Shown here piece by piece: positions 12,372 to 23,891 of a stretch of DNA of 64,000 nt. The stretch covers positions 992,001 through 1,056,000 of the forward strand of contig RSEE01000001.1 of NCBI GenBank assembly GCA_003971905.1, in the 5' to 3' direction. The notes under the pieces were generated by a model. That model saw only the letters and a list, made by a program, of their open reading frames with translations. It did no database searches and had not been told where the DNA came from. A program made the translations under genes and the position numbers. Each line of letters begins with the position of its first letter. Positions within the stretch are counted from its first letter, which is position 1. This DNA is from Moniliella sp. 'wahieum' (Eukaryota; Basidiomycota; Moniliellomycetes; Moniliellales; Moniliellaceae).

Positions 12372-12818
12372 TTAAACCTGGAAACGGAGAGTAAAGTTGA
12401 TGACCACCGCAATCAGCAGCAGCACCGAGAGCATAGTGGGACCCAACCGGTCGTCGTACGGCCCCGAGGTCCGGTTGCGGATCGCATGGGGCGCCAGTGG
12501 TAAATGATCAGCGCGTACACCATAATTGCCATCGCGACGAAGCTAAAGAGCGATGCACTGATCCGACCCACCCGATCACCAAAGTTGAGCAGACCCACTG
12601 CCAGCGCCGAGAGGGTGACGGTGAAGGAGAGCCACGAAAGGACTGGGGAGCCAGGGGGTCAGCGGCGGAGGGGCAAGTGGCACGGCACTGAGGGGGCGGA
12701 CGAGGAGACAGAGCACATACAGGTACGCTCGTTGGCAAAGAAGACCTTGGGCTCGACGCGGACAGGAAGCGCAATGCGCTTGCCGGCGGCTGCGCTGCAA
12801 AAGCGGCTGGGTGGACAT
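12372..12818 (-). CDS. VTC1: Vacuolar transporter chaperone subunit 1 (polyphosphate polymerase complex)
   Basis: Vtc1 is the small SPX-less membrane subunit of the VTC complex, which makes polyphosphate and moves it into the vacuole. Exon 1 (12721-12818) reads MSTQPLLQR then, one frame over, [23 protein letters not shown]. An intron at 12643-12720 (GTATGT...CCCCAG) leads to [33 protein letters not shown], then [16 protein letters not shown], then [18 protein letters not shown] and the end INFTLRFQV. The family hallmarks [17 protein letters not shown] and GPYDDRLGP are both present, as are the three membrane segments. Length is about 123 residues, normal for Vtc1. The run GGGG at 12488-12491 (plus strand) needs one more base to read HWRPHAIRNR, and a second break lies near 12795. 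Confidence 0.96.
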
Positions 12819-13020
12819 GGCGGCAGAAGGTGGTGGGAGAGCAGCAGCCACCATGCGCTGGGGCCAAGTCCAGGCCTAGATGAGCAAAAGCATGGTCACT
12901 GTCTACTGAATTTGTCGGGGGCTGGTTATGTAAGCCCGCAGTGGCCCTCTGTCCGTACTCAGTGCGATGCATTTGCTTGGGCACGTGGCCCATCGATCAT
13001 CTGAACGCGATCGATGATCC

Positions 13021-13073
13021 CAACGTTGAACGTTCAGGTTGAACTCTGAGATCTGAAAGTCTGAACGTTGAAC
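13021..13073. promoter_or_regulatory. Cluster of GTTGAAC/GAACGTT words upstream of VTC1
   Basis: The half-sites AACGTTGAAC, GGTTGAAC and GAACGTTGAAC lie about 200 bases upstream of the VTC1 start. The same word recurs in several other intergenic regions of the window. The function is unknown, so a regulatory role is inference. Confidence 0.35.
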
Positions 13074-14815
13074 CAGGCCGAGAGGGCGCCGGGAGCTTCA
13101 CCGCTACAAATCGGAACTCCGCCTCCGTTGCTGCCACTTTCTTCCAGTTGGCGCTGGCGCCGCCGCCTCTGTGCTTCCTGCCACCTTCATCTGGGGCAGT
13201 CGAGCTACAGGTCCATATATCGGTTTAAATACAAGAAAAAAACGCCAGGAATGACCACCTTTCGCTCACCACTTCACGTTGCGCCCAGATGAGAGACAAG
13301 CAAGAGCGTATGATTGTGCAAAAAAGTATACGGGCGTGACGGCAGGTGCCCGAACCCGGCCGACCCACCCTCTCCCCTTTCCTCCCTTGCCTGAGTTAGG
13401 TCTACGTCAAAACTAGGCTGCCTTGTCTGAACGTTGAACAAACGTTGGGTTCAAACGGGGGATGTTCCCATCGATCTATGCAACTAGGATCAAGTCGATG
13501 AAGTCCCTTTCGTGCAGCTGAGGTGATCCTTGCGTGAGCATCTGAGTCCCTAATTGCATCCTGCTTCAATTAGTTGGTATTTGGTCTTGGACACAAGTGA
13601 GCCCTCCGAAGTTGAGCCAACGGGTCTGGACGACAGTTTCCTGATCTCTGCGCTTCCTGTTTTCGTTGTGAGATTCTCCGCTCATGCCTGATTGCCCGAT
13701 TCCAGATGAGAGCGAAGAACCTTCCTTAGTGCCTTGGGCATTTCTGTGGGTTTTGAGTTCTCCCGCTTGCGGCTGAGTGTGGGAACCTTTTCGCCTTGAT
13801 CTGTTCTCCTTTCAAAGAAGTCGATGATCTCGATTCTCGTTTCCCCTTTCTCCGTGGAGTTGTCTATCCCTTATATAGTTTCCTACCTGTATGAGCCTTG
13901 ACCCATGTTCCTTTCCTCCTAGCGAGTCATTTCGTCTTGTTCGGCTTTTCCTACGTCTATTTCGTCTTCTCTGTCCACATTTCCTCTCTTCCTCTCGTAT
14001 TTCGTCCTTGTACAGCGTCCTTTGTCAATCCGTCGTTAATCCACGGGGCAGCGTCCGTGTTACGCTTAGTCCACCAGTATTCCCTCCGATCTGCTTCCAG
14101 TGACCACCGCATCTTCATTCCGTATCAATTGGATAGGACATTCATTGTCGTCGATCTCCACCTATTGCTAGTCTCCGCTGTGCGGGGGTCCCCTGCGGCG
14201 ATTTTACAAGAGTTGAATTTTGTTCTATCAGGTAGTACCTGTCCTACCTCGTCTTTGCCTATATCAACCTTTCTCCCAACGCGTTAGAGCCACAGATTAT
14301 CATACAAGCTCTCTGGTTAAGTCCTGCTCGTTCCCGTGTGCATATACGCAACTTGCCACGCCCTCAATTCAGAGGCCTCACTTCCTCTGTAGCACCGGTC
14401 GTTACTGCTACAGTAGTGTTCGGGCTCAATCAAGCGTGAGTACTGAGTGGCCTGCCCTCCTTCAAGGGAAAGCACCCCTAATCTATGGGTCGGGCTCCTG
14501 TCCGGGGACCGCCCATGACGAAAAGTCCCAAAAGGACAGCAATATAAACTGTGGGGAAAGCATCTCCCGGTTCTATTTAGATCCAATATCCAGCGGCCAT
14601 ACCTTGGCCGGCCCTTTCGTCATCAGACCATACCGTGCACTCATCGTTGTCAAGGACATGGCCAAGAGTCCCGCAAGGCCAACACTTTTATCTCTTCGTT
14701 CGCCGCTGCAAGGCCAATTGGATACCCCCACACAACAAAACATTATCCACTCACCCTACTGCTATGGCTTGAAAATAAAAAGCCGCAACACACGTTTCAC
14801 ATTTTGGAACTGTGG

Positions 14816-14890
14816 GGTCGCCGGTCACCGGTCACACGGTCACCGGTCACTAGTCACTAGTCGCTTGTCAGTGACCGGTGACCGGTGACC
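14816..14890. repeat. Palindrome with 20-base arms (GGTCACC type)
   Basis: The left arm 14816-14835 and right arm 14871-14890 are reverse complements at 19 of 20 positions. Both are built from tandem GGTCACC/GGTGACC units, with a 35-base spacer of GTCACTAGTCACTAG-type sequence. It could form a cruciform or bind a dimeric factor. Confidence 0.8.
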
Positions 14891-15664
14891 GCCCGATGTT
14901 CAATTATTAATTAGGAGAGTGTTTTGGCCCCGCACCCGTCCCGCCGGATCCAAGCGTCAGCTCCGTCCTAGCGCAGCCCGCGGACATCCCGAGAGTTACG
15001 GCAGCGGTACCCCCTCCTCCCGACCTCCCCGCCGAATCGGCCTGCAGACGCCCGAGACTTCAGGCTTCAGGGGAAAAAGGCCTGAAGCTTGAGCCTGAAA
15101 GTGAGGCTCAGGCCTCAGCCTGAGGTCCTGTGGGGTCTGTGGGGCTCTCAGCATATTGGCGCACCGCTAGCACTGAGGCGCTCAGCCTGGCCAGCAGCTG
15201 ATGGTCTCCGATCTGAGCACAGGCAAGCCCAGTATGGATGGCACTTGGGCGGGGTAAAAGCGCTCTGGGCGGCCTGTAGGTCTTGGTCGTACATGGACCT
15301 ACTGTAATATAAGGGCCGTAGGATTCAGGGTGACTAGGTGACTGACAGCCATGTCCTACCCCAACGGCGGGGGCGCGTGAAAATATCAAATGCGTGTCGC
15401 CCAGCACACTGCCGCCATGGTGGCACCTTGCCGCCGTGGAGCGTGCTACGTATTTCGTTGCCTCAGTCCCCAGTGAACCAGTGACGCAGAAGCTGAAGCT
15501 GCAGGCTACGAAGAGTTGGGGTCGCTGGTTGCAGCAGGCGGCTGGATTCACGTGGAGCAGGCTCGCGTGTACAACAAGTGCGTCCGTCGCCTGCCCACGC
15601 CTCCTGCTCCCGCGACACCCACCACCACCACCACAGCCCCGCTCCGCTCCGCTTCCTCTGCGCC

Positions 15665-16219
15665 ATGTCTCCCGCACCCGCCTCCATCTCAGTCGCCGCT
15701 CTGGCCAAGCACAACACCGCAGCTGACTGCTGGATGGCGATTGATGGCAAGGTGTACAATGTCACCGAGTTCCTTGATGAACATCCAGGCGGCGACGAGA
15801 TCCTCCTCTCGGAGGCTGGCAAGGACGCCACCGAGGCGTTCGATGAGGTGGGACACTCGGACGACGCACGGGAGCTCATGGTCCCCATGCTGGTGGGCGA
15901 ATTGGAACCATCTCAGGTATGTATCCGTCTCGGGCTACCCCACTACCGGGACCCCTCTCCCTTCTTTCCTCTTCGACCCCAGTCAACTGACGCGCATTTG
16001 TCTTTCGTTCTTTTTTAGGATGCAGGCCAGGCCTCGATAGGGAAAAGTGGGCCTAAGGCCCGGCTGACCCAGAGGTGAGTACCGAACGCCCTGGTTTTGT
16101 ACATGCACATGACTGCTGACCTTCTTCATTGTTGTTTCATTCCTATTAGCTGGTTCCTTCAAGTGATCCCCATTATCGCTGTGGCCGCTTCGTATGCATA
16201 TCAACACTATTATGGTTAG
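15665..16219 (+). CDS. Tail-anchored cytochrome b5
   Basis: This is a microsomal-type cytochrome b5, an electron donor to fatty-acid desaturases, sterol enzymes and P450s on the ER membrane. The three exons (15665-15916, 16019-16074, 16150-16219) give 125 residues. The heme-binding HPGG (His40) and the second ligand His64 (EVGHSDDA) are present, with DCWMAIDGKVYNVTEF before them. The C-terminus has a hydrophobic anchor (SWFLQVIPIIAVAASYAY) and a short lumenal tail QHYYG. Both introns have clean signals (GTATGT...TTTTTTAG and GTGAGT...TATTAG) and no frame break is needed, so this gene is intact. Confidence 0.96.
15917..16018 (+). other. Intron 1 of cytochrome b5
   Basis: GTATGT...TTTTTTAG, 102 bases. 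It joins LEPSQ to DAGQASIGK in frame. Confidence 0.9.
16075..16149 (+). other. Intron 2 of cytochrome b5
   Basis: GTGAGT...CTATTAG, 75 bases. It joins RLTQ to the membrane anchor exon. Confidence 0.9.
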
Positions 16220-16521
16220 CGACCGCAAGAGGAACCAGAAACGCACGTGCCTAGCTATACCATATCATTACACCCATGCCCCCCCCCCCTTCCTTCCATG
16301 CCATGGCTCACATTCTGCTCCTTTCCATCCCATCTCCCATATCCACGCTAATACTGTGGGGTGCGTGACGCACCTCGCGTTAGGTTCTACACATAGGGTG
16401 CTCAGTAAAAGAAATGAAGTATTGTTATACCATAAACGACACCAACCCCAACATCTAAGCACAAGAAAGGACACGGTGAGCGTGGTATCCAACAGCGGGA
16501 CGTACAAGCCGTGCATTCGCT

Positions 16522-17466
16522 TTAGCGCTTTTGCCCATACGCCTTGCCCGTGTGTGGGTTGCGCAAGTTTTACCGATCGCACCGCCCAGCTTGGTCCGTT
16601 GAACGTATGCGTCGTAGCGGTTGTTGGAGGCCAGGAGACGGTCCTTGCGATAGTTGATATCCACTGGTTGAGCTGCCTCGTCGTTCGCTTTCTTAATCTG
16701 GACTGGGCGTGATCCAACGTGCTTGCCATCCATTTGTTTCCATGCCTTGAGGAAATCCTCAGGGTCGGCAAAGGCGACAAAGCCGTACCCTTTCGTCTTT
16801 TCGTCCCACTTCTTGCGCACCACACGCGCCTTACTGAATGAGGGGTACTTCTTAAACGCGTCCGCCAGAACTTCATCCGTCACATCGTTTCCCAAGTTGC
16901 CAACAAAGAGTCGCTTGTGGGCTGGAAAAAAGGAGGAAAAGGGGATGCCGGGTCAGTAGGAGCTCATGGGGGTCAGCCAGGTCCAGGGTCAGGAAGGGGC
17001 ACATACAAGGATCCCAGTCCAATAGCGATTGGTCCTCCCACACTTTCCCTGCTGCCTTGCGTAGCACCGTCTTCCTCGTCTGGCCCTTTTTGAGGTGGCC
17101 AGCAATCGCCTTCCCATCTTCGTCCTTGGGGCCGGGCACCCACTTCTTTTTTGGTACCCGCCCACCCTGGGACGCCGTCGACGACTCGCCCATGTCAGCC
17201 GCCGCAGACAGGTCGGCGTACACCCTATCGGCATGCGTGCCAGACGATGCACTGCCTTCGGTGGAGGGGTACATGCCGTAGGTCTGGTAGAAGCCATCGT
17301 AGTCGAACGTCCAATTCCCGCGCGAGCTGTCCCATCGATAAAAAGGCGTGTACATGTCGTCCCCGCCGGCACCGGATCCGGCAGAAGGAACCGAGGCCGA
17401 AGCTGAGGCCGAGGCCGAGGGGTTGGTACTCCCATAGGCACCGTAGGCGTAATCGTAGCCAGACAT
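16522..17466 (-). CDS. RBM42-type RNA-binding protein (single C-terminal RRM)
   Basis: This protein has the layout of the RBM42 family, nuclear RNA-binding proteins linked to pre-mRNA splicing. The N-terminal half is Ser/Ala/Gly/Tyr-rich with YTPFYRWDSSRGNWTFDYDGF, then a basic stretch ending VWEDQSLLDWDP. An intron (16922-17006, GTATGT...TTCCAG) leads straight into the RRM: RNP2 RLFVGNLG, then EVLADAFKKYPSFSKARVV and RNP1 KGYGFVAF. The match to the family runs through DPEDFLKAWKQMDGKHVGSRPVQIKK. Read as written, the frame runs on to 16455. If the AAAA run (TTTT at 16568-16571, plus strand) is one base short, the protein ends NLRNPHTGKAYGQKR at 16522, a far more natural basic tail. I chose that end. 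Confidence 0.9.
16922..17006 (-). other. Intron at the RRM boundary of the RBM42-type gene
   Basis: GTATGT...TTTTCCAG, 85 bases. It joins LLDWDP to SHKRLFVGNLG. Confidence 0.9.
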
Positions 17467-17695
17467 GGCGAATGCAACGAGCGCAGTGGTGGCGGTTGGG
17501 TTGGGCAAGGTGCCGTCAGCGGTCAGCCGAGCAAAAGAGGCAGGGCGAGCCTGTTCGGTCGTATGCACCCATATTCCGCTGTTGTATTCCGCCCCGTGGA
17601 CAACCCGGCGGGGAGACAAAAAATACAGTGCGCCACACTCGAGGGCGGTGGGGCTCTCAAGCGGCGCACCGGCCTACCATCCTAACTTGTGCCCC

Positions 17696-19559
17696 ATGGC
17701 GCCTTTACTGTGCCTGCGTTGCCCACGGCCGGCCCTCTTTTGGGCCACCAACGGACGACCCTGCAGCAGATGTGCCGCAGGAGCTCAAGGGGATTCCCTT
17801 TGCTCCATTTGCCATGGCCGATCCGGTGGGCCGCATCGCCGACTGGAACAACATTCTTGGCCAGGGCCAGGACGAACGCGCGCGGCGGCAAACCCAACGT
17901 CCGACCCCACCGACTGCCCTCGCTGGCTCGGCAGCAGGCAACACATTTGGATACACGCATGCCCAAGATGAGGCTACGTTTAGCGTGGTGCACAATGTTC
18001 AGCGCGTGGGGGACCGTTCCAAGGGCTTCAGTTCCCGCGGCGGCGCTCGTTCCAGTGCTCGGGCTGGCCGGGGCAGCACCAAGCTCGGAGGCGCTGCGCC
18101 TGTGTACACCCCCCGCCCTGGCCATGCTGGCAGTGTGTGGTGCCCATGCTGGTCGTGGTGGCCGGACAGGCGGAGGCGGTGGTGGTCGTGGCGCGACTGG
18201 GGCCGCAGCGGACGCGGGAGTCCTCGGTTACCGTTCGGTCCGCTTGGAAGTCGGTGGAGGAGATTGAGTTTAGCCGGCTGGGCAAACTGCGTTTGGATGT
18301 GCGTCCAGGTGCGACGCTAAAGCAGTATGGTGTGTTGGCTGAGTACAATCGGACCTATGACCGGACAGCGACGGTGCGGACGCCCCAGCCGCTCAAACCT
18401 CTGGACCGGACCAAGTTCCAGTTGACCACGTCGGAAGATGAAGTGTTGCAGCAACTTGCCGCGGCAGACCCTGTCTTCCCCCCCAAGTGAAGATGTTCCA
18501 ATCTCGGCTGGTTCAGGGGTGATGGCCAGCGCCGAAGGCCCCAAACCGCATCGCATCTTCCTTACGGACTCCATTTTGGCCCTGCTCATGTGCATGCCCC
18601 GTTCGGTCTATCCCTGGGACCTAACTCTGACTGTCGAAGATGGCAATGTCTACTTTGACAAACGGGATGGTGGCGCGTTGGACTATGTGACGGTGAATGA
18701 GAACGCGGCGGATCCCCCTCTGGAGCCGGCGGAACTAAAGGACGAGAAGAACGAGGCGAATTCAACGATTGCAGCCGCTACCGCTGCTGCCGCAGCCAAA
18801 AGCGATCCGATCAACACACCTTCCTCCTTGGCACTGGAAGCAACCTATGTCCTCCATAACTTTGCTTTTTGGCGGTCAACGAGAAAAAAGAAGTCAAGTT
18901 GCCTGATGGACCGTACCCTGCGCCCCAGTCGGCCGACGATGTGGATCCGCCTGCGGCAGTGGGTTATCGGTACCGCCAATTCGACCTTTCTTCCGAGGCA
19001 GAGGATCCGATCCAGTTGGTGGTGCGGACAGAGGTGGATGCTTACTTGCCCTCCACGGCAGGGAACAAGAAGCGCCAGCTGGTGAGCATCAAGACGCTCA
19101 ATGAGTTTGACTCCAAGGCCCAAGGAGCTGGTGGGGCACCCGACTGGCGCAGCCGTCTGGATAGTCAACGTGGTGCAGTCGTCGCGACAGAGATCAAGAA
19201 CAATGCGTTCAAGTTGGCTCGGTTTGCCGCCCAAGCCATCTGGCCGACTCGGATGTCCTCAAGCTGGGGTACATCTCGCGTGTCAACCCCAAGGAGTCCG
19301 GGCGGCATTCGATCTTGGCAACACAGACGTTCAAGCCACGGGATTTGGCAATGCAGATGAACCTATCCCTGGCGAATGGGTGGGGAATCGTGCGCACGAT
19401 CGCCGATTTGGTCCGCAAGGAAGACGGTAAGTATGTATTGATGAAGAACCCTAACAAGCCCCTCGTCAGTCTTTACAAGGTCCCCAACTCATACCCGACG
19501 AGGAGGAGAGCGAGGAGGAAGAGGAGGAAGTGGACGAAGGCGAGGACGACGACTACTGA
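17696..19559 (+). CDS. Translation initiation factor eIF3 subunit D
   Basis: eIF3d is a peripheral eIF3 subunit that contacts the mRNA and can bind the 5' cap. The start [11 protein letters not shown] is followed by [19 protein letters not shown], the GFSSRGGAR and Gly/Arg-rich linker, and [19 protein letters not shown]. The conserved core carries [67 protein letters not shown] and [19 protein letters not shown], then [30 protein letters not shown] and KNPNKP. The tail is acidic ([19 protein letters not shown]). At least five breaks are needed. TTT at 17704, CCC at 17733 and TTTTT at 18866 each lack one base, and others lie near 18120, 18490 and 19240. The family length of about 550-600 residues fits. 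Human and fission-yeast homologues exist, whereas budding yeast has none. Confidence 0.95.
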
Positions 19560-19806
19560 GTGAATGGTTCTTCTATGCTTGGGCTACATCGGTGCTTTGG
19601 TGGCTGCATTTATGTCTACCAGACGATCGCACGCTTCGTCCCAGAGCTTGTTCCCCGAGTATGGGTTGTACGATATACGAAGGAATGAGTTACAGGTAAC
19701 CATGCAGATTATCCTAGCAGAGCGATTGCCAGCGCTCTGCCGGTCCAGGAGGGGGAAACAGACAATATGGATTCCGTGAATAGAATGGAAGTAATGTCCA
19801 TGCAAC

Positions 19807-21384
19807 TCAATGTAATAGTACCGCACACCCGGCCGCGAACCCTGAGGCAATAAGCATGACGAGGCTGTGGGGAGCGCGCAAAGTAGAACCCGGGCTGGAT
19901 GAGCCGCCCGACGCATTGCGCACGGGGGAGGAGGAAGCTCCACTGGCCGCCGGGGACGCCGCGACGGCCGCACTGCTGGCAACAGATGAGGGAGAGGCAG
20001 TGGGGGTACTGTTGGAAGGAGCAGGGCTGGGGAGGGGCCTGGTGTTGTTCAAACCAATGCTAAAAAGACGCATTTGGGTTTCGGGGTTGGAGTAAACCTT
20101 GTAGTCTTGATGCGCCGTACTGGAGGAAGGCAAAACTGTGATTGGCACCGGCTGGGTTGCCCGGGATGCCTTCGATGGATTTTTGGAAATTGAGACACCG
20201 GTTCAGGTGCGTATCGCCCTCGCACTGGGCCGCCGGATGGGTGTCCCCGCACCATCGTCCGACAGGCCGCAGACGGTGGTGACCTGGCGCGAAAAGAAAG
20301 TGGTGAGCGTTGCATTTTTGGCCGCGGTTGCGTTGGCAGTGTAGGTAGCGTTTTGGTACGATGGAATGTTGCTGTCAAGTCCATAGGGCCATGCGGTATA
20401 GTTTCCACCGGGTTGGCAACGGACAGGTTGGTGACCGCAGGTTGAGTGGTAACTTCCACATACGCGCCGGGGTTTCCGGAAAGGAACGTCATGTAGGGAT
20501 CTTGGACGGGGTTGGGCTTGCGCGACGGCGTACCGCTGGGTGAAGGAGCCTCCAAGACTATGGCCGGCCACGATGACAGAGTTCAAGTTGGGGAAGTTGG
20601 TCTGGTTGAAGAAGAAGTCGACCAAGAGGTCCAGCGCATCAAACGCACTTGCATTCGTGGCACCGGGGCCAGCAGCCATGCTGCCATCCGACCAAGATTC
20701 AAAGTACACATCGTTCGGCCCGGCAGCGCCCGCACTGTGTTCCAGCGGGCCCATCCACGCCACTCCTCCCACAATCACATCTTCCATGCCGACTCCCATG
20801 GTGTCGTTGGTTGCGGCGCAGATGAGGGAGTTGCGGACCAGGCTCATGTAGCTCCACACGTCCCGGGCCAATCCGGGGTTGACGGCAATTGCGCGCTTGA
20901 TCTTGCTCCAGTCCTTGCGCTCAATGTAGTAAGGAACGACAGCACCCGTTGCCGGGTCCAGGACCAAGTCGCGATGAAAGTCAAAGCCGGTCACGTTGGG
21001 GAGCTGAGTCCAGCCAGTGTTGACACTGCCCACCGCCTCGGCGGCGCCAATAAAGATGGTGTTGCACCAAGGGACCTGGGACGCGCTGTCGTTTCCCAGC
21101 TGCGACGAGGCGCCTACCTGGACGGTCTGGCCGAGGGAATCAATGGACCAGGCACCGGGGGCGAGGTTGCCGTTCTGGTAGCCAGTGGCGTAGTACGAGG
21201 CGATGGCGGTGGGATCGCGCGTGTTGTTGCCTGGCGTATTGCCGGGGCCGCCGTTCTGGCGGGCGTCGAGGGCAGGGCGAGCGACCGCGACACCGAGGGC
21301 GGTGAGGACTAGGGCGATGGGCAGGCGCGAGACGGACACATGGGCACAGGGGATGGTGGGAAGCTGGGATCTGCGCGGGAGCAT
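19807..21384 (-). CDS. Secreted, probably GPI-anchored alpha/beta hydrolase
   Basis: This is a secreted serine hydrolase (esterase or lipase-like) of unknown substrate. The start MLPRRSQLPTIPCAH precedes a signal sequence (LPIALVLTALGVAVARPALDARQ). The nucleophile elbow is AGHSLGG (about 20550), which matches GxSxG. Many N-glycosylation sequons (NVT, NDS, NAS, NQT, NAT) and paired Cys support secretion. After the catalytic part a CEGDTHLNRC segment leads to a Ser/Ala/Pro-rich stalk (ASPSSVASSAAVAASPAAS) and a C-terminal hydrophobic stretch (SLVMLIASGFAAGCAVLLH) that stops without a basic tail, the signature of a GPI-anchor signal. Frame breaks lie near 20540, 20430, 20230 and 20050. The lid and Asp/His residues could not be placed with confidence. 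Confidence 0.75.
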
Positions 21385-22688
21385 GAGCAGTGATGTCAAC
21401 GTTGCCCGCATTGTTGTTAGCATGGCCAGGCATGGCCACGGCCAGCGCTGCGGCCTGCTGCTTGCTGCCCACGCAACATTCGAGTTCAGGCCGAAGCGAA
21501 CAGCCGATCGGCAGAGACTGGCCTGCTGGGGCGCAGAGCTGCGAGGGGGCTCGGGCCGGCGTCTCCACACTCTCCGCATTTCTCCCGCACGGCGGCTGAG
21601 CAGTGCGGCCCAGTGCGGCCCAGTGCAGAACCATGCTGAGCCTCCGCGCTGAGGCTGAGTGTGCCTGCTGTGCCGGTGCTGTGCCAGGCACTGCCCATGC
21701 AGCTGCGAGCAGCAGCCACAGCGAGTCACAGTGCCACACCAGTGCCACACCAGACCACACCTCCCATTGGGTAATTCAGCAAATACTCACAGTCACTACT
21801 GACTTGTGTTCTGTCCAAGTCACTCTGCTCACTAGCTCACTAGCCACTCCCGCTACTCATTACATAGATTCCGCCCCGTCATCCGCGTCATCATCTCACC
21901 ACCACGCCAGTGCGATTGCATCACCCTCGAGGACCATCATGCATCAGGACTCCAAGTCTCCATCAGCTAACGCGCTAACGCTGTCACAGTCAGGGTTAAG
22001 GCGAGGGAGACCAGAATCGGGACTAGGCCAAGGGGCGTAGCAATTGTTCGTGGGGAAGAAGCAAGAGCAGAGGACATGATGCGAAAGTGGAAGACACAGG
22101 GAAAGAGCGAGACGCTCGAGACGAAAATTGGAAATGGGAGCGATACAGCCATACTATGACAACGTATGCTAACGTCCATCTGGGACCCACTCACAGTCGA
22201 ACAGTTGAGAACCCACTGCACCTCTACCGCCACCTCATTGTTGGGTCCGTTCCCAGTCTTCACCATTGGGGGCGGGGAATAAAATCGAAAATGTTTAAGG
22301 CCACAGGGAAATTGGGCCAATGGGCCGCATCAATGGAGTAAGGGAGCTGCCATAAACTTGCCTAGTTCGAGCACTGAGGGAAGCTGGAGACTGACAAGTC
22401 TTGGGGGAGGAAATGGAGGTAAGATGGACATCGTCGCTGCTCGTAGCGGTGATAGTGGTGGTGAGGAGGTGTGGAAAGGGGGCGCAGGGACAGCGCCTGG
22501 GGCGGACCAGCACACTGTGATCGATAATTAATCCTGCTTCCCAGGATGCAGAGAAATACGGGCGGAATGAGCATCCGGCGCGGCCAGCCGGAACAAGCGG
22601 CCCAGCTTAGGTCAGCGCTGGGTGAAGATTCCCGTGCGACTTCGACTGCGGCTTAACCACCAGCTAACTGCCCTCGTCGTTGCCAGCC
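21385..22688. other. Divergent intergenic region with a possible small minus-strand gene
   Basis: The region lies between the hydrolase and uS15m. The part next to the hydrolase is rich in CAGTGC/GCTGAG words. On the minus strand between about 22430 and 21967, protein-like fragments (PMVKTGNGPNNEVAVEVQW; ATPLGLVPILVSLALTLTV) lie in different frames around a good donor (GTGAGT near 22197). They could be a small tail-anchored protein, but I recognise no family. Confidence 0.3.
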
Positions 22689-23636
22689 ATGCCGGCCCCG
22701 TTCTCCATGCTCGGAGGGCTTGCTCGTGCGGTGGGCCTTCGCCCACCACCTTCCGCTGTCCCTGTGGGTGTGCGCTCCTTCAGTGCCTCGGCGCCGGTGG
22801 CAGTGCTGCCCCGCGTGCTCAAGGCCAAGGCCATCAAGCGCACCAACTTGGAGCGTCGCAAGGCCACTGAGCAATTGCTCAAGCAGAGTGTCAAGCGCGA
22901 TGCTTGCCGCGGCCACACCCTCACACCCGAAGGATTTGCTCTCTGGGAAAACTCGGACCTCAAGTCTCTCATCCTAATTCCAGAGGAAATCTGGAAAGGC
23001 AATGTGCCCCCGCTTCCCAAGCTCTTGGAGGGCGACCCTGAGTCGGAAACCTTGACCGCAGTGATGGGCAGGCCTCAGATGCTCAACTACGGCTGACTAA
23101 GGCGATTCGGATTCATCTTTAAGCAGGTCCCCCAGCTTATGGCTGAGGACCGTCTGCTGGACTTTCCCGAGGCAGTGAATGACTTGGCCGACTCGGAGAG
23201 TCAAGCGAAGAGCGCCATGTTTACCGAACTGCTCCAGACCGAGCAAGCTGGCGCAGAAACCTTGTCGCGCATCTTGGATTTGCGCAACGCTTCTGGACAA
23301 CAAATTGAACGGGAAAATCTACGGCGGATCGTCAAGGTGTTTGGGGACGGCTGGAACGTGGGCTCGCCCGAGTGCCAGGCGGCCGTACTGACCTACCACA
23401 TGCGCCGTCTGATGGACCATCTGAAGCAAAAGCGCAAGGACACCATTGCTCGTGTTCGCTTGGGTCACTTGATCCACAAGCGCGCCAAGATTCTCAAGTA
23501 TCTCCGCCGCAAGAACTTGGCCGGATACTATGCCCTGCTTCCCCGGTTGGGATTGGAGCCACTGGGTGTCGAAGGCTCGCTCCCTATGCCCCCCATGGAG
23601 AAGATTGCTCCCAAGTACAAGATGACCAGGCGCTAA
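22689..23636 (+). CDS. Mitochondrial small-subunit ribosomal protein uS15m
   Basis: This is a mitochondrial homologue of bacterial ribosomal protein S15. The start MPAPFSMLGGLARAVGLRPPP begins a basic, Ser/Ala-rich presequence ending RSFSASAP. The C-terminal S15 domain is clear: NVGSPECQAAVLTYHMRRLMDHL, then KRKDTIARVRLGHLIHKRAKILKYLRRKN, ending MPPMEKIAPKYKMTRR. The three-helix S15 core with R-x(n)-L-x(n)-H-R-K-L spacing is kept. An in-frame TGA at 23094-23096 interrupts the reading NYG|LTKADSDF. Moving through the third frame around 23090-23125 restores a protein-like sequence, so a cluster of missing bases (GGC, GGC, ATT runs) is more likely than a true stop. The long N-terminal half is normal for fungal mitochondrial S15. 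Confidence 0.9.
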
Positions 23637-23891
23637 AATCGCATTCTACCGTATGCATCATCGCTGCCATCATATCAATTGGCAGGAAGGGTTTCATGTT
23701 GGAATGTTAGGTAGAGTGGAGCTACGACAATATGTCACAAGGATGCCCAATACTTGGTCTCGAGATGACTTTTGACGGCTAACTTTGACGGAGCGCAGAG
23801 CAAGGCAAACGCAACTACTCAGTTTGGAATAGCTGGTAAGAGGAAGGCTAGAGGTCAGCCTTCGCACCCTCAGCAGCAGGCTGCTCACTCT

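Larger units (their letters stand above)
12819..15664. other. Gene-poor 2.8 kb region with motif cluster, T-rich block and palindrome
   Basis: I could support no gene here. It contains a cluster of GTTGAAC/GAACGTT words (13021-13073, again 13428-13456), a pyrimidine-rich block (about 13560-14300) with a TATATA-like element near 13872, a long perfect-looking palindrome (14816-14890) and CTGAG/AGGCCT-rich sequence (15060-15300). The longest reading (14220-14888 +) has no protein-like composition. The T-rich block could be a solo LTR or a long 5' leader. Confidence 0.4.

Noticed and set aside
14220-14888. 222-codon open frame in the gene-poor gap
   Set aside because: It runs through the palindrome, has no domain or protein-like periodicity and no supporting splice signals.
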